Source: Balanoglossus misakiensis (taxonomy: Eukaryota > Hemichordata). Taken from it: a DNA stretch of 64,000 nt. A model generated the notes under the pieces. That model made no database searches and had not been told where the DNA came from. It saw only the letters and a list, made by a program, of their open reading frames with translations. Shown one piece after another: positions 51,201-60,724 of this stretch. The stretch's first letter is position 1. Each line of letters opens with the position of its first letter. Location of the stretch: contig CM082579.2 in NCBI GenBank assembly GCA_040954595.2, forward strand, positions 6,014,001 through 6,078,000, read 5' to 3'. Made by a program: the position numbers and the translations under genes.

Positions 51201-54200
51201 CTGAAGGGACTGTGACCTGCTGCATATTGCAGTGTACAATGTAAATCTTTTGGCTGCATGTACACATGATGTAAATATATAGACTTCACACTTGTTACAT
51301 CTTTGCCCAAGAGAGGTTGAGGGACTGGCATGTGCATTTTTTGAGGAGCTGGATAAAATGAATGCTTTTTATCAATCCGAATGTAAGAACATCAGTATGA
51401 TCATTTTAGCACATGAAAAAATTCAACTAGGAGTTGCATTGTTCAATGTTGCTCCAACTTGTCTAGAGGCAAGTGAAGTCGTTCATAAATATTACATTAT
51501 TTATATTGCTACAAAGACACTTGCGTTTAATATATCTGCGCGGGAACTTTACATCAATAAATTATTAAATTTTCATTCCTGAGAAATGTCATCAAGTCCA
51601 GGTAATAAGACAGGAGTGTGCGTGTACTTTGTGTAAATTTAATGGTATATGGATATGGAAAATCCATAGATGTTCTCAAAATGATGATATCACAATCTGC
51701 TACTGAAGATAGCCCTAACATTTTACAGTACAGTATAGTTTTACGTGTGCTGATCAAAGTCCATATTTTTCAGTTCCCGGTTCATAGGATTCATATTAAA
51801 TCCACCTTAAGTCCCTGGGTTGCCACCTGTGTGTTTTCTGAATGAGTTGGGTGTTGCGCAGGCTGTTCGGAAAGTATTGGTCAGCTTCAACCTTTTCCCC
51901 TCGAGGGGTATAACTCACTCTCACTCCTAATAATTGACAAGAGTTATATTAAGCCTCTCTTTAATGGGCACCCAATTTATGTTCTACAAGTTTGGGACTA
52001 CAATCATCAAATCTGTTTATGGCCGTTTGACGAGTTGGCTGTGTTAATACAATGACTCTCACTAAGGACTCTCCCCCCCCCCCCCCCACAAACACATAAA
52101 AGCACAACATCAAAATAGAAACAGGTGGCCAGGTGTGCCTGGGGTGGCACTTTTCCAACTGGGAGACCGGAATCTGGAAGTCAAACTTAAAAACGCCAGA
52201 TCTTACCTTTGAGAGAATTCCGTGTCCTCACACCGGCTGAATTATGCGCTGTCATTACTTGCGTTAGTAACAGTATCACAGCCACCATACGTGTATACAT
52301 ACACACACGCATATATTCGCAGCTCAGCGTAAGATATGCAAATACGGCAACAATCTATAGTCTTTTCTCTCTCTATTCATATGGTAATGCAGTCAGTCAA
52401 AGCGACTCCCTCGCATGTCAATGCTGGCCGTTTGGATGAAAGAAGAAAAAGTCGATTAGTGCATGCACTGACTCAGTCATCAGAGGAGGAAACAAACAAT
52501 GAACACAAATACACGCTCAGGTGAAATACAATGCTGAAATGGGCCACATTGATTGTTGGTGGGTAACTAGGGGCGTTGCTAAGGCCCTTTGACAGATACA
52601 AACTGACAGCAGTGATGGCTCACATGGGGCGCCCGTACCTGAAATCATCTACATATAAGAAGGATCTTCGTGATAAGAAGATCCGGATTTACGACCCAAT
52701 CTAATCTAACCATTTGTCCTGATTATGAGCATGGAAGGCAGCTAGCTATATACACACAGCACATTATAGACACAGCTTTTGGCCAGACACAACATAAACA
52801 GGCAGACCGAGCTGAGAGCAAAAAATGAAAGCTCAAAGCGCATGAATAATAAATGCTGGGAAAACTATTCCGAGTACAAACAGGTCCATTAGGGCGAACA
52901 AATGGCCGGATACGTTTGAGTGTGTTTGGGTGGCCCCAGTCAGATTGCCAGCCTGGTCAAAGACACACACAAGCCATTTGCTCTGTGCTCGGTCGCTATG
53001 TTAATCCCTCTGCCAACTACAGCCTAATGCCACTGTACTCTTACTAGACACTCGAATCACATCAGAATTCAATGAGTCACTACATAATTTTCAAGTGGAA
53101 GTAATATTTGCACTTTCACTCAAAGCGAGTTTGATCGGCATACCTTTATTTGTTCAAATCCTCATAATTCCGTGTTCACACTACATTCCATTGATTTTTT
53201 TTCTTCTGTGGAGGAATGAAGGGATGTCGCGTACTATGTTTGCTCAGCCATGGTTAAGCCGAATAAAATTGACCGGCTCCGGTCAATAAGATTTTCTTCC
53301 TTCTCTTGTATATTGTTGTAGTTGTTGTTGTTATTGTTGACGTTTCCAGGCGCAACCCACAGATTCCAACAATTGCTGAGAAGACAACAACAAATTCACT
53401 GTGCAAGAACAGCAATTAATCTCTACTAAAAAATAAAATTTGAGAATCTGAATCAAATTGGCATTTTTATTTATAGTTGATATTAAAAAGAGATTATACA
53501 TATTTCGCATAGCAACACACAAACATCCAAACAAGCATCCCTGATAAACCATGCACGTGACCTGATATATATTTTAAGGTCAAAGACACCTGTAAAATAT
53601 ACTGGTGTGATCTGGCAGAAAAAAAAAAGTATCAGATTTTGTTGGCAAGTCACAGAAGTGGCAAGTGATATTTTTGTTGTTGTTTTTTGTGTGTGCTAAG
53701 GGGTGGACCATTTGTTATGGGGGGGGGGGGGTGTTCCTTGATAATCTACAAGACTCTTTCAAAAAACTTTCTTACCGAGCACCTCCATCAGATCTTCTTT
53801 CTTTTAACATCATGAACAGCTCATCACAGAATTTAACAAACTGGAAATAAATGAGGAAAGAGTTTGAAATGTAAATGTCAGATGTGTTATACTTCATTTC
53901 ATGTGTATATGAAAGTGGTTTACTTAAATTTGCATGGAAAGACTTGAAAAACTTTTTAAAAAAACAATATTTATTCAATTGAAATTCTCCAAGACATGGG
54001 TGTCATGTCATATACCTGTAAGTAGGTTCTCTGATTTGGACACTAGATGGCGCCAAACGTATAAGAAGTCTAAAGTCAGAATATCAATCATCATCATCAT
54101 CACAAGCACCAGCACCATCACCAACGGGACCACCAACACCACAATTAATCATTCATCAACAAGACAAAAAGTTAGTAAAATTTCTGACAATCGCAATGCA

Positions 54201-54683
54201 TGTACATTTACTCCGGCCGCCATCGCCATATATCCCGGGTGTGAACTAACCTCCGTCCCAGACTCTGTCCGTTCATTGATGTCACAAGACACACTAAAAA
54301 CTTGTTTCAACCTGGCCGATTATCTTTGCTCACGTTACAGAATATGAAAACTTTTGAGACTTACATGGCAATGGTGGTTCTTCACCTTCTCCGCCACGTC
54401 CTCTGAGGCAACATCCCAGCAGAGAAGATGGAGATTGCAGCTGGGGCTTCTGTAGACTATAGAGCGCCACCAACGTCATAATCCTGATAGCCAAATTAAT
54501 TTTTTGTCATCAACAAAAATCGTCAACACATTAGAGTAAAATTTAGTGAGGAAACTTCTTCAAATGACTGCACCCACACTTGTCCATTTCGCTCAAAGTG
54601 GACGTACACGTGGACCGTCGAACGCAAGTCGCACTTGTGAAGGTGGGCGTGGCACATTTGCGCTGAGTGCGATACGGGTGTGG
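48219..54683. other. Intergenic region, disordered-protein gene to methyltransferase cluster
   Basis: No coding region is supported. It should contain the promoter and non-coding first exon of the minus-strand gene. Minus-strand donor-like sites occur near 49190 (GGTAAGAC), 52208 (AAAGGTAAGA) and 52638 (CAGGTACGG), but none can be chosen from sequence alone. It also holds a poly-C tract (about 52073-52087), a poly-G tract (about 53720-53731), an ATC/ACC-rich microsatellite (54085-54145) and a CTCF-like motif (54041-54055). Confidence 0.5.
54041..54055 (+). promoter_or_regulatory. CTCF-like motif 5' of methyltransferase cluster
   Basis: CACTAGATGGCGCCA matches the CTCF core well. It lies about 690 bp upstream of the first methyltransferase gene and points towards it, opposite in orientation to the motifs at 44-46 kb. 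Confidence 0.45.
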
Positions 54684-54696
54684 TGACCCCTGACAC
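54684..54696. promoter_or_regulatory. DR1-like nuclear receptor site before gene A
   Basis: TGACCCCTGACAC is, on the minus strand, GTGTCA-G-GGGTCA: two half-sites as a direct repeat with one-base spacing (DR1), the type bound by HNF4/RXR-class receptors. It ends 32 bp before the start codon of the first methyltransferase gene. Function is inferred. Confidence 0.3.
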
Positions 54697-54728
54697 CTGT
54701 TAGCGTCCCTGCGGCTCAGGAAGGAAAG

Positions 54729-55851
54729 ATGGCCGACAACCACAGCTCAGAAGCGAAACCACCGGTGGATGAAACCGGCGCTGATGAAAAGCCGTCGTTC
54801 AGCTTCAGCAGTGCTGACCATGTTTTCAGCATGTTCTCCGTGTGGTTAATTTCCTTCGCCCTGATCGCCTTCTTGACGTTTCGAATCCTGAAACTGCTCA
54901 TCAAGGTTCTGTTTCCGATTGTCTCACCGCCTTTGATCAACATGTTTTCGAAGACGTACAATTCCAGAATGGGTGGTATCAAGCGGAAGCTGTTCGCCGA
55001 TCTGGCGGAGCTACAAGCGAAGAACGGTGGCAAGTTGACGATCTTGGAGGTGGGGGCCGGGTCGGGTGCCAACTTCAAGTACTACCCGAAAGGCACGAGA
55101 GTGATCGCGGTGGACCCGAACAGGCGATACAAGAAGTACCTGGAAAAGAACGCTAGCGAAGAAGGGCATATCCAGCTGGATCGTTTTATCGTCGCAACGG
55201 GCGAAGAAATGACCGAAATTCCAGACAACAGTGTCGGCGTAGTTGTGTCCACCCTCGTAATGTGCAGTATCAAAGACCCCAAAGCCTATGTTCGTGGAAT
55301 AAAACGAGTGCTAAAACCAGTAAGTATTGCATTTATAATGAAATGTACAAGTCGCCAGCAATATACGTACATATGGTACAATATCAGGAATGTCAAGTCT
55401 CCATGTTTATTGCTGGTTTGTTTACATTTCGTAGGCATTGGCCCGCTATGCATCATGTAAACAAGTTGAAACAAGCCACACCGGTATTGGCATTTCAACG
55501 ATCTCCAGAGAGTACTAGTATGCAGTATAAAAACTAATTACCATTGTAGTACAGGTTGCAAAAATATAACCCTTGCTGACATCATGTTGTTCATTGTTCT
55601 CTTTTCAGGGTGGCAAGTTCTACTACATGGAGCACGTCAGTGCCAACAAGAACAGCTGGACGCACCTGATGCAGCGAGTGCTGAATCCAGTGGTGGGTTT
55701 CTGCGCCGATGGCTGTCAGATCACCCGGCAGTCATGGAGGTTCATTGACGAGGCGGGTTTCTCACAACTGGAGTACAGTCATTTCTTAGCTCCTCTGAAG
55801 GGAATACTGCAAGTTCACAGGCCTCACTTGGTTGGATGTGCCATAAAGTAG
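54729..55851 (+). CDS. TMT1/METTL7-like thiol methyltransferase, gene A (2 exons)
   Basis: Join 54729-55319 and 55609-55851, 277 residues. The TMT1A/TMT1B (METTL7A/B) family are SAM-dependent alkyl thiol methyltransferases held on ER and lipid-droplet membranes by an N-terminal hydrophobic segment, here about residues 32-62. The class I SAM motif ILEVGAGSG (105-113) is followed by ANFKYYP and the acidic loop VIAVDP. Further family blocks are GEEM, VVVSTLVMCS, RVLKP, then GGKFYYMEHV in exon 2. The protein ends RPHLVGCAIK. The donor is AAACCA/GTAAGT, the acceptor CTTTTCAG/GGTGGC, the phase 0; the intron is 289 bp and sits where vertebrate TMT1 genes are split. Unlike genes B and C it has a 30-residue polar N-terminal extension before the membrane segment. 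Conserved methyltransferase motifs are intact, so it is probably active. Confidence 0.94.
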
Positions 55852-55951
55852 ATGACGACGTGATGGTGGTCATGACGATGACGATGATGATGATGATGAC
55901 GACGACAATGACGATGATGATGATGATGATGATGACGACGATGACAATCAT
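55852..55951. repeat. GAT/GAC trinucleotide repeat in gene A 3' UTR
   Basis: An imperfect GATGAC/GATGAT array starts directly after the gene A stop codon. It would be transcribed in the 3' UTR. Confidence 0.9.
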
Positions 55952-56548
55952 GATAATGTATATTGATAATGGTATGATTAGGTTTAATACTTACAACTGA
56001 CTTAACATTTTGTGATGTGATTTAACAGTGTCAAAAACATTTAAAGAAAACTATGATTTATTCTCAGATATTTTATTTATACGGTTAATCGAATGAAAAG
56101 TAGTTTTATTATATTTTAATATTACATTTTTAGATATCACTTCTAACCTGTTACTGCAGCTATGTCAAATATTATATAGATATATATACACTGTAACATT
56201 TTCTGTGAAACATTCCCTGTAACTTTTTTGACTATCAAAATTTGTATTGCCGTTTGAAGCAGAGTTTGACAATCATGTAGTTTTGATATTGACACAAGTC
56301 ATCTCAGGAAAGATGCAGTGTGACTGTCATCGGTGTCCACTTTTAAAGATTTTTTCTAGCAGAGCTGTTGGAACACTTTGTTTTTCAATTTTGATGCAAG
56401 ATGGACAATCAATCATCATATGGTACAACTGTGACAAAAGTAGAAAAAATTGGAATTGTTGTGTGCTATTCTGTTGTTTCTTTTGAAATGTAGTGTTGTG
56501 AGTCGTGAAAATGTTGTAATTTTGATAACAGTGCAATGCCTCTTGTCT

Positions 56549-56576
56549 AATAAATGTCAAACTAAAGAGGAATAAA
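56549..56576 (+). terminator. Poly(A) signals of gene A
   Basis: Two AATAAA hexamers (56549-56554 and 56571-56576) lie about 700 bp after the stop codon and before the gene B promoter. Confidence 0.6.
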
Positions 56577-56954
56577 AACCTTTTAACAATTCGTCAGTAG
56601 GTGTGTAAACAAAATATTGTTGTACCATCAGAAAGTAGGACTGACATATCAAAACATATTTCTTGTTTCACCTCCAAACGAAATTCATTTGATTGAAAAA
56701 TGATTATACGCCAGAAAACGTGTTATTTTTAAAGGCAATAAAGAAAATAAAAGATAATGAAAAATAAGTTACACTATTACTGGGAATTTGTGTGGGTGTA
56801 TCACTTTTCCGTCCTAATGCGAGCCTTCAAACATATATGCGATAAAGGGACTGATAACCTCCCTTAATAATTTACTTGCGGATACAGGTAAAAGCCCTGA
56901 CAGACTGATTTGTGGAGTGGCACCCCCGGAGATACCGGTCGGTGTCAAACATGT

Positions 56955-56982
56955 CAAAGGTGAAGTCGGGACATGACCTTTG
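56955..56982. promoter_or_regulatory. Inverted nuclear-receptor-like half-sites before gene B
   Basis: CAAAGGTGA (56955-56963) and TGACCTTTG (56974-56982) form a near-perfect inverted repeat separated by ten bases. Each resembles an extended AGGTCA half-site. The pair ends 15 bp before the ATG of gene B. Binding is inferred. Confidence 0.3.
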
Positions 56983-56997
56983 TACTCTGCAACAAAG

Positions 56998-58021
56998 ATG
57001 GCGGCGCCGGTGACGACCGTGCAGCGACTGGCGTACTGGGCTCCTCGGTGTGTGGCGGCCGTCACCTGTTTATGGATAGTTCAGAAATCTGTGCGATACG
57101 TTCATAAAAAGGTGTTCCCGGTCGTATTCCCGCCAATCATGCAGCGCATCATGGTGTCGTACAACAAAAAGATGAACGACTTCAAAGTGGAACTCTTCCG
57201 CGACCTGGGCGACATGAAGAAACAAGCGAACCTGGCCAGTATGACAGTTTTGGAAATCGGAGCTGGAACAGGCGCAAACTTCCAGTATTACCCCGCTGGA
57301 ACGACTGTCATTCCCGTGGAACCCATGGGGAGCTTCGACAGTTACTTGAAGACAAACGCAAAGAAGTACCCGCATTTGACGGTGAAAGACACCGTGATTG
57401 CATTCGGAGAAAACATGGCATCCATCCCGGACGACAGTGTACATGTGGTCGTTGTCACACTGGTACTCTGTTCCGTTCGTGATGTCCGAGCGGTACTCAA
57501 AGAAGTAAAACGGGTTCTTAAGCCGGTACGTTGATGAATCGCCCCCTGTCATCTTTCATGATGCTCAGAGCCCCATCCCAAAATATACACATTTGTTGTA
57601 GGATATTTTCCAACCTGTTGGATTCATTGCCCTAGCTGCAACTCGAGCTACTGAATGCGTGTTCAACACTTTCATATGACACATATTCCGGTATATAATC
57701 AGTGGCTACTTACTGTTCACACACTTTTGCCATGGCCGCAGAAGCACCCATTCTCACAAATTTAATTCTCTTCTTCAGAACGGGAGACTCTTTTTCCTGG
57801 AACACGTCTACAGCGACCAACCGAACGGCTGGTTACAAACTGCGCAACGCCTCATCAATCCAGTCTGGTTTGCGATCTCCGGATGCTCACTGTGCCGTAC
57901 CACGTGGAGGGATATCGACAGCGGTGGCTTCTCCACTGTGAACTACAAGAAATTCAACGCACCTCTGAAACATGGGGGCAAATTAGTGAGCCCTCATGTG
58001 ATGGGATATGCAGTCAAGTAA
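56998..58021 (+). CDS. TMT1/METTL7-like thiol methyltransferase, gene B (2 exons)
   Basis: Join 56998-57525 and 57779-58021, 256 residues. It belongs to the same family as gene A. The start is the ATG in AAAGATGGCG, a good Kozak context; upstream in-frame codons are not ATG. A hydrophobic anchor covers about residues 11-30, followed by the basic KSVRYVHKKVFP stretch and the conserved FPPIMQR. The SAM motif is VLEIGAGTG (84-92), then ANFQYYP, and VIPVEP replaces the VDP-type loop. GENM, VVVVTLVLCS and RVLKP end exon 1. Exon 2 begins NGRLFFLEHV and ends SPHVMGYAVK. The donor is AAGCCG/GTACGT and the acceptor TTCTTCAG/AACGGG, with a 253-bp intron at the same codon as in genes A and C. Exon 2 has no ATG near its start and is easily missed by simple ORF searches. 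Confidence 0.94.
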
Positions 58022-58465
58022 CCATGGCAACTGCTTTATATTTACTATCACTTCCCTGGCTTCTGCCAGTGTGATTTTATCAGTCGTATTTTATATTTGA
58101 AAATATAATATTTCAATTCTATGGTGATCGTATGCTACCATGGAGTCAGCAAAATGCAAACCACACACACTCAGGGAGACCATGTCATATTTCAAGAATG
58201 TATTGTCTTTATAAAAGTGAAGGAAATTATTACATATACCCATATATGGTTATGTGGTGGCACACTTTTTTTCGCGTGGCCACTCAAGTGAAAATGTATC
58301 ATTGGTTAGATCCAGCTTGTCATGGTAACTGGCTAAATTTACATAGGTGACTGTATGCTTTTAAGATTGTAAAACATTGTATGTCTGTGATCATCATGAC
58401 TTGATCATTGTCTGATTGTATTCCATATGAGCTGTTATTTGGCTAATGTTCTCGCTTCAAAACAA

Positions 58466-59262
58466 ATGGAAATAAATATTATTATATGTATTGGCAAATT
58501 TTGAAGCCATTCATTGTGATTGTGTACAATCGGCACACCTCTTTTCCATCATTAGCGACGAACAAGCAAAGTTCTTGACTTGGCGCCCTCAAGCGACTGA
58601 AAATGTCACGTTGCCATGCAACCAGTTGTTTGACAGGGCTGTGCAGCTGTGCGTACTGGTGGTACCTGCACAAACTGCCAGCTCCATACATTATTGCCTT
58701 AAATTTATTGTTCACCTCGAATTGACGTTTCACCCAGTGAGACTGGGGGGGGGGGGGTGCAACAGGAAGAAAAAGTATTAATATATCGCTCATTTCCCGA
58801 TTTAACAACGTGAACCACCTGTTATCACGATATAGATAACATTATGATTTGACGCACGAGCATAACGCGTGTAATTTTCATATTAGTTGTAAACAACGCG
58901 GCAAATTTGTACTAGAAGAAAAAAAAGTATAGGCCTATGGATGTAAAAGATGAAACAAATCTTCCCCACCCCACCCCGTAGGTCTTCTGTTAAGTGCGAT
59001 TACGACATCGCCGACTGGACTGGGGTTATGAGTTCATTCACGTATACATGCAGCTTTGATGTTAAATATTAACTTGATTGGCAACAGATGCACGTACTGC
59101 CCCTGTGGTACCATTGTTATCGGTTGCATGATCAGTCTTGGAAGAAAAAATGATGTTATTTTTATAAAATGCGTCGTATATAAATATATAGAGGTGTATA
59201 TATAATAATGAAAATAAGATAATAAACCGAAAGAACATGTGCCAACAAATCTCTAAATATCT
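58466..59262. repeat. Duplicated spacer between genes B and C, copy 1
   Basis: This direct copy is related to 59376-60388. Shared blocks include AAATTTTGAAG, ACAATCGGCAC, ACGCGTGTAAT, TTAAATATTAACTTGATTG, ATGATCAGTCTTGGAAG and AAAGAACATGTGC, in the same order. The copies have diverged by substitutions and indels, so the duplication is old. No coding sequence is seen. Confidence 0.85.
58471..58476 (+). terminator. Poly(A) signal of gene B
   Basis: AATAAA about 450 bp after the gene B stop codon. It falls at the left edge of the duplicated spacer. Confidence 0.55.
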
Positions 59263-59375
59263 CTTTGTAAATAATACAATAGTGTATATATTGGTACCCA
59301 TTGGAAATTTTGTTAATTCAGCTCTCACTGTATTCTGCGCTGTAAGTCAGCAAACTGTCCTCTTTCTCAAGATAC

Positions 59376-60388
59376 ATGGAAATCAATGTTATCGGGAAAA
59401 TTTTGAAGTCATTTTCTACCGGTTACAATCGGCACGTTATTTTGCAATCCACTGTCAAAAGATATTGATCTGAATGGGATGGGAATCTTCAAGGGCACAA
59501 CTACAGAGCGGTAAACAAGCCGACAAAATTCTTGATGGGGGCCTCAGAGCTAGAGATTGGAAAGGCAGCGAAATTAGAGAAAGGCACCCGAATGCTCCTT
59601 TTGGTTGTGTCACAATTTGCAGAAGAGCGAAGTGAATTTCTTGAATTCACGATTCAGATTTAGCTGACGGCGCAGGAAACAATTCGCCCTTCCCCTTTGT
59701 CTAATAACAATAATTGACAGTGTTTCATCTGTTGGATCTATCAAGCCTCGGCCAATCTCACCGAGGTCACTGTGGCCGATAGCCAACAGAAACCACTTAA
59801 ATCGGCAAGTACCACTTCAAAAGAGAGAGAATGGGGTGTGACAGTGACCAAAATACATGTATATCGCCATTTCCACATATATCCCGGTTTCACAACTCGA
59901 ACCACCTGTTCTAATTATAGCAGGATGATTTGCCGCACGTGCATAACGCGTGTAATGTTCATATTAGCTGTAACCATGGTAGCCCCATACTGTACGTACA
60001 CGGCCAATTTGAAATAGAAAGACAAGTATATATACTGTTTTTTGTGATAGATCCGACGATCTGAATAAAAGGTGAAATAACTGTTTTCCCCCTACCCGCC
60101 CCTCCATACCCCGCTCAGTAGTTCTTTCTATTCTGAGTGGGATTTTGACATCGCGGAGTGGGGTTATGAGCTCAATCACGTATACCAGCCCTGAAGTTAA
60201 ATATTAACTTGATTGTCAACAGATGCACGTACTGCACCAGTGATACCTTTGTTATCGGTGGCATGATCAGTCTTGGAAGAAAAAATGATGTCATTTTTAT
60301 AAAATGCATCGTATATATAGAGGTGTGTATATAATAATAAAAATAAGACAATAAGCCGAAAGAACATGTGCAAAAAATATCTCCGAAT
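59376..60388. repeat. Duplicated spacer between genes B and C, copy 2
   Basis: Second copy of 58466-59262, longer because of extra sequence around 59560-59870. It ends about 340 bp before the gene C start codon, so it may contribute 5' regulatory DNA to gene C. Confidence 0.85.
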
Positions 60389-60542
60389 TTATATGAATTG
60401 AGTTCCATTCTACACGTGGGTTGCATTCTAATACTAACTACAGTAACTGCAATGCGGTGTCAACTGTTTCAAGTTGATTTGATGCGAGGAGTTGCTAAAA
60501 CAGTCATGTTTTTGAATCACGATTGAGCCGGCTGACCACACA

Positions 60543-60550
60543 TGACGTCA
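60543..60550. promoter_or_regulatory. Consensus CRE upstream of gene C
   Basis: TGACGTCA, a perfect CREB/ATF palindrome, lies about 175 bp before the gene C ATG, a typical promoter-proximal position. Confidence 0.45.
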
Positions 60551-60724
60551 CCGGTAGTGACAGAAATTACCCGAGTCTCTCTGACGGCAGGTAAGTTGTG
60601 TGCTCAATATATCGACCATGGAGCGTGCTATCGCCGGCTCAAAGTCCGATTGCGCGATATAAAAGTGACGATTCGGATTAAGCAATTTCATTATGCACAA
60701 CAATCGGCCACCTGAAAACACGAC

